Assembly: GCF_013004375.1 (NCBI RefSeq)
Contig: NZ_JABERI010000014.1
Coordinates: 1 to 64,000 of the forward strand
Reading direction: 5' to 3'
Length of the DNA stretch: 64,000 bases
DNA from: Acinetobacter terrae
GTDB lineage: Bacteria > Pseudomonadota > Gammaproteobacteria > Pseudomonadales > Moraxellaceae
The notes below the pieces were generated by a model that saw nothing but the letters and a program-made list of their open reading frames with translations, was not told the origin of the DNA and did not search any database. Below, one piece after another: positions 36,706-45,669 of the stretch (the stretch's first letter is position 1; each line of letters opens with the position of its first letter). A program made the position numbers and the translations under genes.

Positions 36706-38487
36706 ATGCCAATTTATAATGCCCCTCTTGCAGATATGAAATTCATCCTGAATGATGTTTTTAATGCAGAGCAATTCTGGCAAGCCAACGAAAACCTTGC
36801 CCATGTGGATGCTGCAACAGCAGAAGCTATTCTTGAAGAAATGGCGAAGTTCGCGCAAAACGTCACTTTACCGATTAACCGTAGCGGTGATGAAGAAGGC
36901 GCTAAAATTGAAAATGGCAATGTAACAACTCCTGCTGGCTTTAAACAAGCATTCAAACAATATGCAGATGGCGGCTGGATTGGTTTAGGTGCAGACGAAG
37001 AATGGGGCGGTCAAGGCATGCCAAAAATGCTGACTGTGCTTGCGGACGAAATGCTGTTTGCAACCAATCCATCATTCCTGCTCTACCCGCTTCTTTCTGT
37101 GGGTGCAGGTATGGCGCTCAACAGTTACGCATCTCAAGAGCAAAAAGAAACTTATTTACCTAAAATTTACTCTGGCGAATGGTCAGGCACCATGTGCTTA
37201 ACCGAACCTCATGCAGGTACAGACTTAGGCATTATTAAAACTAAAGCTGAACGTAACGAAGATGGTACCTACAACATTACCGGTACTAAAATCTTTATTA
37301 CTGGTGGTGACCACGACTTAGCAGAAAATATCATTCATTTGGTATTGGCTAAAACGCCTGATGCACCTGCAGGTTCACGCGGGATTTCATTGTTCATCGT
37401 GCCTAAATTCATGGTCAATGAAGATGGTTCACTTGGTGAACGCAATGCGGCAGGTCCAGGTTCAATTGAACACAAAATGGGGATTAAAGCCTCTGCAACT
37501 TGTGTAATGAACTTCGACGGTGCCAAAGGTTACCTTGTAGGTAAAGAAAATGAAGGCTTAGCGGCAATGTTCGTGATGATGAACTACGAACGCCTGTCTA
37601 TGGGTATTCAAGGCCTAGGTGCTTCTGAATTTGCCTACCAAAATGCAGCGCAATATGCGACTGACCGTATTCAAGGTCGTAGTGCTTCTGGTATTCAATC
37701 TCCAGCCAAAGCAGCAGACAGCATCCTTGTGCATGGTGATGTACGCCGTATGCTGTTAAATGCGCGTGCAAATAACGAAGCATCGCGTGCGTTTGCAGTT
37801 TACGTAGGTCAACAACTGGATATCACCAAATTCTCTACCGATGCTGAAGCAGTGAAAGCTGCCAACAATCGTGTTGCATTACTTACGCCAATCGCAAAAG
37901 CATATTTAACCGATACTGCTTTTGATGCAGTGATTGATGCGCAAATGGTGTTTGGTGGGCATGGTTATATTCGTGAATGGGGTATGGAACAATGCGTACG
38001 TGACTTACGTATTGCACAAATTTACGAAGGCACCAACGGTGTTCAGTCTCAAGATTTAATTGGTCGTAAAACCATTAAATGTAAGGGCGAATTCATTGCT
38101 GAATATATTCAGGAGATTCGTGACTTCGCGAACAGCCTGGATGCTGATCTTAACTTCATTAAAGATGCAACATTAGATGCAGCAACTGAAATTGAATCAG
38201 TGACTCAATACGTGATTGAAGCTGCACGTGAAAATATTGAATTCCCGAACTCTGCGGCTGTAGATTATCTACATGCGGTAGGTCTTTTAAGCTTCTCTTA
38301 CATGTTCGCAAAAATTGCGAATGCAGCTAAAGCGAAAGAAGGCGAGTTCTATCAAAACAAATTGGCACTTGCTCAATACTTCGTGCAACGTATTTTGCCT
38401 GAGCTTGCACTACGCATTACCAAAGTAAAAGCAGGTCCAGAAGTGATCATGAACTTCAGTGAAGATTACTTTACTAACCAATCTTAA
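36706..38487 (+). CDS. Acyl-CoA dehydrogenase (large FadE-like form), second of two
   Basis: 593-residue paralogue of the preceding gene with the same domain order: N-terminal extension MPIYNAPLADMKFIL, MCLTEPHAGTDLGIIKTKA in the middle domain, IAQIYEGTNGVQSQDLIGRK at the catalytic loop, and the C-terminal helical domain. Differences in the substrate-facing regions suggest different chain-length preference; inference. Tandem pairs of this kind are common in Acinetobacter. Confidence 0.95.
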   Translation: MPIYNAPLADMKFILNDVFNAEQFWQANENLAHVDAATAEAILEEMAKFAQNVTLPINRSGDEEGAKIENGNVTTPAGFKQAFKQYADGGWIGLGADEEWGGQGMPKMLTVLADEMLFATNPSFLLYPLLSVGAGMALNSYASQEQKETYLPKIYSGEWSGTMCLTEPHAGTDLGIIKTKAERNEDGTYNITGTKIFITGGDHDLAENIIHLVLAKTPDAPAGSRGISLFIVPKFMVNEDGSLGERNAAGPGSIEHKMGIKASATCVMNFDGAKGYLVGKENEGLAAMFVMMNYERLSMGIQGLGASEFAYQNAAQYATDRIQGRSASGIQSPAKAADSILVHGDVRRMLLNARANNEASRAFAVYVGQQLDITKFSTDAEAVKAANNRVALLTPIAKAYLTDTAFDAVIDAQMVFGGHGYIREWGMEQCVRDLRIAQIYEGTNGVQSQDLIGRKTIKCKGEFIAEYIQEIRDFANSLDADLNFIKDATLDAATEIESVTQYVIEAARENIEFPNSAAVDYLHAVGLLSFSYMFAKIANAAKAKEGEFYQNKLALAQYFVQRILPELALRITKVKAGPEVIMNFSEDYFTNQS

Positions 38488-38503
38488 TTTAAATCAGATA
38501 TAA

Positions 38504-38532
38504 AAAAACGCCTGCATTGTCAGGCGTTTTTT
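38504..38532. terminator. Bidirectional terminator after the second acyl-CoA dehydrogenase gene
   Basis: Stem AAAAACGCCTG / CAGGCGTTTTT with loop CATTGT between convergent genes. Confidence 0.92.
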
Positions 38533-38546
38533 ATATCTAAAATGAC

Positions 38547-38756
38547 TTAGATCTTTTCAACAATAATGGAATCTGAAGTTTTTTTGCTATTTTGTTCGTC
38601 TTGATGAATTTTCACAATTTTTATCACTCCCTCGGATTGTAAATTTTCACATAAGGCAATCAGCTTCTGCATTTCATCTCCCTTAATACCCGAACCTAAA
38701 ATGAGTTTTTTACCATTTTGTAAACTATTAATTTTTGTTTGAATTGTTTCTAACAT
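38547..38756 (-). CDS. Small conserved-looking protein of unknown function
   Basis: 69 residues from the ATG at 38756, which has GGGAAAAG just upstream. Unrecognised. Basic N-terminal half with an LILGSGIKGDEMQKLIALCENL segment, predicted alpha/beta, no membrane segment. Convergent to the acyl-CoA dehydrogenase gene across a shared terminator. A frame starting ten codons earlier is possible but lacks a ribosome site. Confidence 0.6.
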   Translation of the reverse strand: MLETIQTKINSLQNGKKLILGSGIKGDEMQKLIALCENLQSEGVIKIVKIHQDEQNSKKTSDSIIVEKI

Positions 38757-38936
38757 TTTCTTTTCCCTGATCAATGAAATAACCATTCATACAATATATC
38801 AATTCCGTATAAAAAAAATACAGTCCATTGAATTATTTATAACATTCATTTTTTTACCTTTTAATGTGCATGAAAATTGCATACTGTTTAATACCAGTTT
38901 CATACAAATGCTCATCTAATATAAAGGAGGAAAAAC

Positions 38937-39434
38937 ATGCCAAAACCTGATGCCAAAGTTGAAAAAATTGAAACCCTCCTCGACCGTTTCGGAAATATCG
39001 CTGTAGAAAGTTTTCATTATATTGCGCTATTTATTATTGGCTGTATGGTGATCTGGTCTGCAGGTCATACCGTATTCCACATACTTACAGTGAAGCAATT
39101 CGCTACCATTGACGATATTCTGCTGTTATTTATCTACCTAGAACTGGGCGCCATGGTCGGTATCTATTTCAAGACCAATCACATGCCGGTGCGTTTTCTG
39201 ATTTATATCGCGATTACGGCACTCACTCGCCTACTCATTTCGGATATCCAGCACGACCATAAAGCGGATATGGACTTGGTAATTATTACCGGTTCGATTC
39301 TGATTCTGGCTTTTGCAATCTTGGTGGTGCGTTATGCATCCTGGACTTATCCATCTGTTATTCGTGACAAACATAGTGAAAAGTCATTACCCGAAGGTAA
39401 AACGCCACGTCCACAAGATGATGAGTTGGCTTAA
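38937..39434 (+). CDS. PsiE family inner-membrane protein
   Basis: 165 residues with four predicted membrane segments (ALFIIGCMVIWSAG; ILLLFIYLELGAMVGIYF; FLIYIAITALTRLL; ITGSILILAFAILVV) and the PsiE core LELGAMVGIYFKTNHMPVRFLIYI, ending in a polar tail. PsiE proteins are phosphate-starvation-inducible in E. coli; their role is unknown. Very strong Shine-Dalgarno AAAGGAGG. No Pho box was recognised upstream. Confidence 0.9.
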   Translation: MPKPDAKVEKIETLLDRFGNIAVESFHYIALFIIGCMVIWSAGHTVFHILTVKQFATIDDILLLFIYLELGAMVGIYFKTNHMPVRFLIYIAITALTRLLISDIQHDHKADMDLVIITGSILILAFAILVVRYASWTYPSVIRDKHSEKSLPEGKTPRPQDDELA

Positions 39435-39472
39435 TGCTCTTTAATTCCCTCTCCTTCCAGGAGATGAGAATC

Positions 39473-39490
39473 CTCAGAATATATTCTGAG
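39473..39490. repeat. Perfect 18-bp palindrome
   Basis: CTCAGAATATATTCTGAG lies in the psiE 3' region, next to a CCCTCTCCTTCCAGGAG stretch like the intergenic repeats at 40889-40934. Confidence 0.6.
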
Positions 39491-39536
39491 TTCGCAAGGG
39501 ACAGGCCAAATTCCAATTTGAATATAAAGGCAAAAT

Positions 39537-39563
39537 AAAAGCAGGCATATCGCCTGCTTTTTC
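39537..39563. terminator. Terminator between psiE and the RcnB-like gene
   Basis: Stem AAAAGCAGGC / GCCTGCTTTT with loop ATATC, between convergent genes. Confidence 0.9.
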
Positions 39564-39573
39564 ACTCTTTACT

Positions 39574-40083
39574 CTATCGATTCGGCACCAACACATAGCG
39601 CCCATTTTCAAAGATCCAGTACGTTCCATTGGGCGGTGCAGGCAAACCTACGCGTTGCCAATCCAAAATTAAGGTATAGCTTGAACTTTTAATCCGTGCC
39701 GTGGGATCACCATTCACCCAGCTATAGCTTTGTGAGTTATGGGTGATAGTCGTGGGAGCGCTATATTGAATACTGATGCCATTTTGTATCGGTGGATAAT
39801 AACCGCCATGTGGTGGACGTGATGGATAATGTTGGTCATTGGGGTGATTTTGCGGATAGTGATTATATGGATAGCTATTTCGTGGATAACTATGTTTTGA
39901 ATAGCCAGGACGCTGCTGTGGATAGTTATTTTTTGGATAGCTAGTTTGAGGATAAGCAGGCCGATGCTGATACTTGCTAGTATCCAAACCACGATAATTG
40001 GACCACTTATTTTCCGCTTGCGTCGTTGCAGAAGCCCCCAAGAGCACGATGCCACCAAGAGCACAAACCACCGCTACTTTCAT
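39574..40083 (-). CDS. RcnB-like exported protein with Tyr/Pro-rich repeats
   Basis: 169 residues. Signal peptide ending TTQAE, then about 60 residues of imperfect seven-residue repeats such as SYPKNNYPQ, SYPRNSYPY and HYPQNHP, extremely rich in Tyr, Pro, Asn and His. The C-terminal ~35 residues (DWQRVGLPAPPNGTYWI then NGRYVLVPNR) match the end of RcnB-family periplasmic proteins. RcnB takes part in nickel/cobalt homeostasis in E. coli, but the family is broad. The repeat region could bind metal or peptidoglycan; unproven. Confidence 0.7.
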   Translation of the reverse strand: MKVAVVCALGGIVLLGASATTQAENKWSNYRGLDTSKYQHRPAYPQTSYPKNNYPQQRPGYSKHSYPRNSYPYNHYPQNHPNDQHYPSRPPHGGYYPPIQNGISIQYSAPTTITHNSQSYSWVNGDPTARIKSSSYTLILDWQRVGLPAPPNGTYWIFENGRYVLVPNR

Positions 40084-40283
40084 CAGAGCCTCCGAACGAT
40101 GTTGATCGCATCATATAGTTTATAAACTCATTTTAATCCCTAGTTTAGGATAAAAAATGAATAAAAAAGCATCTAATGCAACGTTTTGTAAATTAAATTT
40201 TGCTGTAATTTCATGCTTTCGTGCATCTGGGCGCTGAATATGTTTATGCTAGGATATTATTTTTTGTTACTGGATCAAACAGA

Positions 40284-40733
40284 GTGGCTGATTTAAGTTT
40301 TGACCGCCTACATCAATTCTTTTGCAAAGTGCCGAGCGTACAAGAAGCATTGATTGATGCTTATGGTTCAGATGGTCAACATGCATGGTGGTTTAAATTT
40401 CAGATTAATGTCGATCACCCGCTTGCATGGCAAACCGTTCAGGAATTGGGTCATGTGCTAAATTACATTTCCAAGAATGAACGTCTTCCAACCCAGTTCT
40501 TGCCTGTTTCACCACCACCCTATATGAATGGTGAAGCGAAAGATTTTTTGGCGTGGGTAATTCAATGTAATCATCCTGACTTTCCACCCGATGTGGTGTG
40601 CGACTGGTTAGAAGCGCGTTTGCCGCAACCGGTTGAAGATGAAAGTCAGTGGAAAATTAAAACGGATTTAAAAGAACTCGACAAAATGAAAGATGCTGAT
40701 TTGGATGCATTAATTCCACCGAATCCTTTATAG
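40284..40733 (+). CDS. Conserved hypothetical cytoplasmic protein
   Basis: 149 residues from a GTG at 40284 (product MADLSFDRLHQFF). No known domain recognised. Acidic, with a VQEALIDAYGSDGQHAWWFKFQ segment and a C-terminal DADLDALIPPNPL. A further-upstream GTG at 40221 would add 21 residues of unlikely sequence. Single gene closed by a terminator. Confidence 0.65.
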   Translation: MADLSFDRLHQFFCKVPSVQEALIDAYGSDGQHAWWFKFQINVDHPLAWQTVQELGHVLNYISKNERLPTQFLPVSPPPYMNGEAKDFLAWVIQCNHPDFPPDVVCDWLEARLPQPVEDESQWKIKTDLKELDKMKDADLDALIPPNPL

Positions 40734-40744
40734 AATATTGATAT

Positions 40745-40773
40745 AAAAAAGAGCGTATAAGCGCTCTTTTTTA
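40745..40773 (+). terminator. Terminator of the conserved hypothetical gene
   Basis: Stem AAAAAGAGCG / CGCTCTTTTT with loop TATAAG. Confidence 0.92.
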
Positions 40774-40788
40774 TTTTTAACAGATTTA

Positions 40789-40945
40789 ATCTCCCTAAAT
40801 CCCTCTTGAGGGAGTTTCATCCCTTTATTAAAGGTGAGAGATTGCTACAGAATAATTGCAATTGATTATTTTGTTTACCTCTCCCTAGCCCTCTCCTGAA
40901 AGGAGAGGGAACTCCTTCTCCCAGAGGGAGAAGGCTGGGATGAGG
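40789..40945. repeat. Cluster of intergenic CCCTCTCC-type inverted repeats
   Basis: CCCTC-TT-GAGGG near 40802-40815, CCCTCTCCT-GAA-AGGAGAGGG at 40889-40909 and CCTTCTCCC-AGA-GGGAGAAGG at 40914-40934, wrapped by CCCTAGCC and GGCTGGGATGAGGG. These back-to-back hairpins look like a dispersed REP-like intergenic repeat; a short relative is at 39446-39462. Confidence 0.75.
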
Positions 40946-40950
40946 GTTAT

Positions 40951-42414
40951 TTAAAACGTAGACAACCCACTCCATTCCATAAAGCGGTAAATGCCATATT
41001 TGAGTTTCGATTCATCTGCATATTGACTGTAATCGACACTCATATTTTTGCCATCCAGGTTTGACCAGGCTGTATCAAAATATTGCTTGGCATCGGTAAA
41101 AACTTGCGCTTTTGATGCACCCACGACACGTAAATTGGTTTCCAGATTATAATTTTTAATATTACGTGCGGTGAAATTCGCAGAACCTAAAATCAACTCT
41201 GAATTTTGTGCATTACGTTTCACAATCATCTTGCTATGGCACTGTTCTCCTTGGGTATTACACCAGCGCACAGGCACACCCGCATCATTCAATTCGGAGG
41301 CCACTTGGCGGTTAGGAATACCATTCTTTTGGCGACCAAAAGCATCTTTATTCGGATCGAGTAAGACACGAAGTTTTACCCCACGCTCATGTGCCGCAAT
41401 TAAAGCTGTCACAATATGACGTTCAGAAAGATAGAACATCGCCAGATCAATCTGCTCTTGTGGCTTAGCAGTTTCAATTAATTTTATCGTTTCATCAAAA
41501 ATGGCTTTTTCAGTCAGTACCTGAACTTGCGGCAAAGATTTTTCGCCTTCAAACTCACCGACAATTACCATCGGAATATCGCCTTTGGACATTCGTCCTA
41601 CAGCCTGTTCGGTCTTTAACACATCAATTGCAGTATTGCCTGAAACGACCAAAGCCACGTTGGAATGACGTGAACTGCCATCATGCGGATTGGCTGAAGT
41701 CACCAAGGCTTTCCAGCCCTGTGCTGTATCTACAACCACGGTTTTGCGGTGATTGGCTCTAAAATTAAATAAATTGAAATAACTGCGTAAGGTGATTTTT
41801 TCAGGACCAAATGGATTGGCGAGCCAGCCTTTTTCAGGATTATTACCCGCATCCTGACAACAGATATACCAAAAGCCCGACCACAATGGATTGGGTGCAC
41901 GTAACGGTCTTAAATCCGTTTCAATCACATCAATACCGGCAGAACGTAACTGACGATAATGCTCTGGTGCAACACCACCATAAACAGAATTAATCGGATC
42001 GGTAATCACTTTAATTTCAATATTTGGCTGTACGCCACGTTTTGAAATTAAGGCATCGGTTAACTGTTGCGCCAGTGTGCGATGCGCAAGCGTTGATTCA
42101 CCGACCTCTTTATTGAATAAAAACATATCCAGCACAATGGTCGTTTGCGCTTCATCAATCATTTTTAACATTTCATTAAAAATGACCTGGTTTTGTTGTT
42201 GTTTACCACTTGCATCAATATAGGTTTGATCTGCTAGAAATTTCACCTCGGCATGACGCAATTTACCCGTAAAATCCAAGCCCTCTGGCAAGGGTTTATA
42301 AGTGTGATAAATCGCAGATGAGAGATATCCCAAAGCCAACAAACCGATCATCACGCTGACATAGCGACGGCGTGACCAATTCAATTTCTGATGAATTCGT
42401 TGAAAAATACGCAT
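40951..42414 (-). CDS. Phospholipase D family protein (cardiolipin-synthase-like)
   Basis: 487 residues with one N-terminal membrane anchor (VSVMIGLLALGYLSSAIYH) and two PLD half-domains. The first HKD motif is complete (NHRKTVVVDT, about residue 238). The second reads CHSKMIVKR, so His and Lys are kept but the usual Asp is Arg. GSANFTARN follows as expected. It may be a phosphatidyltransferase or hydrolase acting on phospholipids at the membrane. Single gene. A terminator of the upstream znuD separates them. Confidence 0.85.
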   Translation of the reverse strand: MRIFQRIHQKLNWSRRRYVSVMIGLLALGYLSSAIYHTYKPLPEGLDFTGKLRHAEVKFLADQTYIDASGKQQQNQVIFNEMLKMIDEAQTTIVLDMFLFNKEVGESTLAHRTLAQQLTDALISKRGVQPNIEIKVITDPINSVYGGVAPEHYRQLRSAGIDVIETDLRPLRAPNPLWSGFWYICCQDAGNNPEKGWLANPFGPEKITLRSYFNLFNFRANHRKTVVVDTAQGWKALVTSANPHDGSSRHSNVALVVSGNTAIDVLKTEQAVGRMSKGDIPMVIVGEFEGEKSLPQVQVLTEKAIFDETIKLIETAKPQEQIDLAMFYLSERHIVTALIAAHERGVKLRVLLDPNKDAFGRQKNGIPNRQVASELNDAGVPVRWCNTQGEQCHSKMIVKRNAQNSELILGSANFTARNIKNYNLETNLRVVGASKAQVFTDAKQYFDTAWSNLDGKNMSVDYSQYADESKLKYGIYRFMEWSGLSTF

Positions 42415-42416
42415 AA

Positions 42417-42452
42417 CAAAAAACCTAGTCCAATGGCATCAGACTAGGTTTT
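42417..42452 (-). terminator. Terminator of znuD
   Basis: Stem AAACCTAGTC / GACTAGGTTT; on the minus strand it is followed by a T-run. Confidence 0.85.
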
Positions 42453-42520
42453 ATTGCTTTATTTTTCAAGCGGATTTCTGTGAATCCTGCCTGAATGACT
42501 TTATCTACGCTAACTTTTGC

Positions 42521-44578
42521 CTAGAAACCAAATTCTAAACCAACGCTAAAGTTACGTCCGACTTGCGGAATATTCGACAAGAATGAAGCATGTGAATACA
42601 CTTGTTGATCCAGCAAGTTATTGGCTTTGAAATACACGCGATAATCGTTATTTTTAGCATATTGACCTGCGTAAGATACGCCAAGATTCAGCATATTGTA
42701 GCCATCGGTTTCCTGCTCATCACTTGTGATCTTGTCCTGATTAAATACATGGTAATACTCGGCTAAACCAGACCAGTGATCATCAAAATTCGCATCGACT
42801 TTGGTACCGAGACGACCTGCTGGGACACGTGGTGCATTTTCACCATCAATTTTGCCACGGACATAATCGCCAAACACGCTAAGTTTATAGGCATCAGTTA
42901 AAGCATAAGACGCTTGTGCTTCGGTACCATAAAACTTGGCTTTGTCTTGGGTGTAATCCACCAAACGGAAATTTTCAAATTTATCTGTGGTCGCCGCATA
43001 AATATAGTTGTCAAACCAGTTGTGATAGACATGCACATGGTAATCAAACTTGTCCTGCTCATAATGCAAACCAAGCTCCAGATTATTGGATTTTTCCGCA
43101 CTTAAATTTTCATTGCCGCGTTCGAAAGTATTGGTCGCGAAATGCTTGCCATTGGCATACAGTTCTTGCGCCAAAGGCAGACGTTCTTGATGAGAGCCAA
43201 CCAAAGACAATTTATAGCTCGGTGCAAACTCCCAGTTCACGGCGCCTGAATAAGAGAAGCCATAATCTTCAAAATCTTTTTTATTTGAATCAATTGCAAT
43301 TTTTTGCTGGTCTAAACGAGCACCCAGTTCAACATGAACATCATTAAACTGCTTATGCTCTAAAGCAAATAAACTCCACTTTTGAGTTTTGGTCGGATCA
43401 AGTAAAGATTCTTCCCCGCTAATATCCAGCTTTTGCTGATTATATTGAGCACCAATCACCCCTTCCCAATTCGCAACAGGATTGTGAACCAGCTCTAAGC
43501 GTGCATCATAACCCTGACTTTTAAAATTGGTCATGACTGAATTTTCTTCAATTTCATCATGTTTATAGTCGGTATAACTGGCATGGGCGCGAAGCTTTTG
43601 AAAACCGGCAAACGGATCACTGAGTTCGGTACGGAAATCATAACGTTCTGATTTCAAATCGACCCATGGCCCAGCAGCGTGATCATGCTCTTCATCATGA
43701 TCATGTCCATCATGGTTCAACGCATGACCTGTATGGTCGCCACAAAAAAGTTCATTATCATGCGGATGACAATCTTCATATTCATGACTGTGCCCTGGCA
43801 AACCATACTGGTCCTGACGATTACTATATGAAATACCGCTAAAACCGCGATCGTGAATCCAAGATAAACCGACATTCACCGTTTCACCTTCGGCAAAGGT
43901 GTTGTCTACACGACGTTCTTTTTCACCCTCATGAACATAATCAGGCGCAATATAGTTGTTGGCATCACGCTTTGAACCTTCGACACGTAATGCAACCTGA
44001 TCAGCTAAAGCCACCGTTGCACCCGCACTGGCTAATTTCTCATCACTGCCAGAGTTGTAGCGCAAGCCCACTTGCCCTTCATAACCTTTTTCAGGCATTT
44101 GGGTCGGAATTTTATTGTCAGTGACATTCACCAATCCACCAACTGTGCCTGCGCTATACAGTAAAGTCGATGGGCCACGAATAATCTCAACTTGCTTGGC
44201 TAAAATAGGATCAACTGTTACCGCATGGTCTGGTGAAAGTGTTGATACATCGGCAGTTTCAGAAGCATGTTGTAAAACTTTAACGCGTGCACCATCTTGC
44301 CCGCGAATTACTGGACGACTTGAACCAGAACCATACTGGTTCGAAGATACTCCCAGTTCACCTGCCAAAGCGTCACCAATGGTCACTCCACCTTGTGCAA
44401 GCTTTTTATGATCAATTACCTGATCAGCCACTGCAAAATCTGCAGCCGACTGCACTAAGGGATGCGCTTGTAATTTGATGGTTTCTAATTGTTGGTTTGT
44501 GCGCTGCTCTTCTGCGAAAACAGCGGGTGCGATGACTGCAAAAATAGAGAGTGTAATTAAATTCTTATGAAAAGACAT
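42521..44578 (-). CDS. znuD: TonB-dependent zinc receptor ZnuD
   Basis: Outer-membrane zinc (and possibly haem) receptor, 685 residues. Signal peptide ends VFAEE; the plug carries GSSRPVIRGQDGARVKVLQ and IIRGPSTLLYSAGTVGGLV. A barrel loop about residues 270-300 is packed with His, Asp and Glu (HSHEYEDCHPHDNE, then DHTGHALNHDGHDHDEEHDH), the hallmark zinc-capture loop of ZnuD, and includes a Cys pair. The protein ends in a terminal Phe. A perfect Zur-type operator overlaps its promoter, so it should be induced by zinc limitation. Confidence 0.95.
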   Translation of the reverse strand: MSFHKNLITLSIFAVIAPAVFAEEQRTNQQLETIKLQAHPLVQSAADFAVADQVIDHKKLAQGGVTIGDALAGELGVSSNQYGSGSSRPVIRGQDGARVKVLQHASETADVSTLSPDHAVTVDPILAKQVEIIRGPSTLLYSAGTVGGLVNVTDNKIPTQMPEKGYEGQVGLRYNSGSDEKLASAGATVALADQVALRVEGSKRDANNYIAPDYVHEGEKERRVDNTFAEGETVNVGLSWIHDRGFSGISYSNRQDQYGLPGHSHEYEDCHPHDNELFCGDHTGHALNHDGHDHDEEHDHAAGPWVDLKSERYDFRTELSDPFAGFQKLRAHASYTDYKHDEIEENSVMTNFKSQGYDARLELVHNPVANWEGVIGAQYNQQKLDISGEESLLDPTKTQKWSLFALEHKQFNDVHVELGARLDQQKIAIDSNKKDFEDYGFSYSGAVNWEFAPSYKLSLVGSHQERLPLAQELYANGKHFATNTFERGNENLSAEKSNNLELGLHYEQDKFDYHVHVYHNWFDNYIYAATTDKFENFRLVDYTQDKAKFYGTEAQASYALTDAYKLSVFGDYVRGKIDGENAPRVPAGRLGTKVDANFDDHWSGLAEYYHVFNQDKITSDEQETDGYNMLNLGVSYAGQYAKNNDYRVYFKANNLLDQQVYSHASFLSNIPQVGRNFSVGLEFGF

Positions 44579-44607
44579 GGAACTGGCTCAAAACTGCGAT
44601 TTTTGGA

Positions 44608-44628
44608 TAGTGTTATAATATAACATTT
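44608..44628 (-). promoter_or_regulatory. Zur operator upstream of znuD
   Basis: Perfect palindrome TGTTATA-A-TATAACA at 44611-44625, extended to GAAATGTTATATTATAACA on the minus strand, the Zur consensus of gamma-proteobacteria. TTGCAA about 17 bp upstream on the minus strand may be the -35, with the -10 inside the operator. It lies 33 bp before the znuD start. Confidence 0.9.
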
Positions 44629-44724
44629 CACTTTTTTTGCAATAAAAAACACTTCCTTTCTAAACTTTCGGATAAACTGATTTTTCAACTTCATTCAATG
44701 ATAATTACATTTTAAAGTTTTTAG

Positions 44725-45477
44725 ATGCCTTTTACCTTATCACATGCAGTTTTAGCTCCTCCAATTGCCAAACTCACCGGCTATCGCTTACCGATTTCAG
44801 CACTTGCGATTGGCAGTATGACACCTGATTTATATCGTTTATTCACCTCCGAAACCTATGATGCTTCCCATCAATGGCAAGGTTTAATTGTTCCCGATTT
44901 ATTGATTGGTTTAGGTTTTTGCTTGCTGTGGTATGGGCTGTATCGACCGGTAATTTTTAGATGGATTGGTATGGTGAAGCCCATTGATTGTGGCTCTTTC
45001 GATAAAGTGATAGGGTTTATTCTCAGTGTCATCTTTGCTTTGATCGTTGGGATTTTTAGCCATTTGATTTGGGATGGATTGACACATTCAGATTTCAGAA
45101 CATTTGCCTTTGATTCCTTCTTAAATCGACCTGTTTTACTGCTTAATCACATCTATCCGATGCACCGTGTTCTACAAATTGGGACTTCGATTATTGCCTT
45201 ACCTTTTATGGCGTGGATGGGAATACACTATTATTTGAAATATAAGCAGGCAGATTTTGTTCCAACTAAAATTAAGATCTCTGGCTTATTCATTGTGCTC
45301 ATCTCATTGCTCACTGCTGTTTATTATTATCTTCAATTTTTACAAACCTTTGGATCAAATCCATGGTCAGTCGACCTCTATTCATTTATTGGTCGATCGG
45401 TGAACCAATTTTCAAGCGTATTTTTAGTCACCTTTAGCTTGGGCTGTCTCCTATTCTTATTTCTGGATCGGAACTGA
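44725..45477 (+). CDS. DUF4184 family membrane protein
   Basis: 250 residues, PF13803-type. N-terminal MPFTLSHAVLAPPIAKLTG and SALAIGSMTPDLYRLF are the family motifs; six or seven membrane segments follow. The His/Asp in TLSHA and TPDLYR and the later HLIWDGLTHSD recall membrane metal-dependent hydrolases (YdjM/DUF457 relatives). Function unknown. It diverges from znuD and the only strong control site between them is the Zur box. Confidence 0.85.
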   Translation: MPFTLSHAVLAPPIAKLTGYRLPISALAIGSMTPDLYRLFTSETYDASHQWQGLIVPDLLIGLGFCLLWYGLYRPVIFRWIGMVKPIDCGSFDKVIGFILSVIFALIVGIFSHLIWDGLTHSDFRTFAFDSFLNRPVLLLNHIYPMHRVLQIGTSIIALPFMAWMGIHYYLKYKQADFVPTKIKISGLFIVLISLLTAVYYYLQFLQTFGSNPWSVDLYSFIGRSVNQFSSVFLVTFSLGCLLFLFLDRN

Positions 45478-45569
45478 CGTTTGGGTGGTTAAATTTCTAA
45501 AAATCGAATCAATTTAGAATCTTTTGCCCCACCTCCACCTAGAAATGATGGTGTTTATTGATCTAGTTC

Positions 45570-45598
45570 TTGTGACAAAATCCTCAAAGAGGCATAAT
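45570..45598 (+). promoter_or_regulatory. Promoter of aspS
   Basis: -35 TTGTGA at 45570-45575, 17-bp spacer, -10 CATAAT at 45593-45598, 70 bp before the start codon. Confidence 0.7.
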
Positions 45599-45669
45599 TC
45601 ACTATTCAAAGGCGGTACGCTGTTTACGTATTCGCTTGCCTTAACCCATATAGTTGGATTTCTAACGCT

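Noticed and set aside
38547..38756. Small gene as a toxin or antitoxin
   Set aside because: No partner gene and no recognisable toxin or DNA-binding motif.
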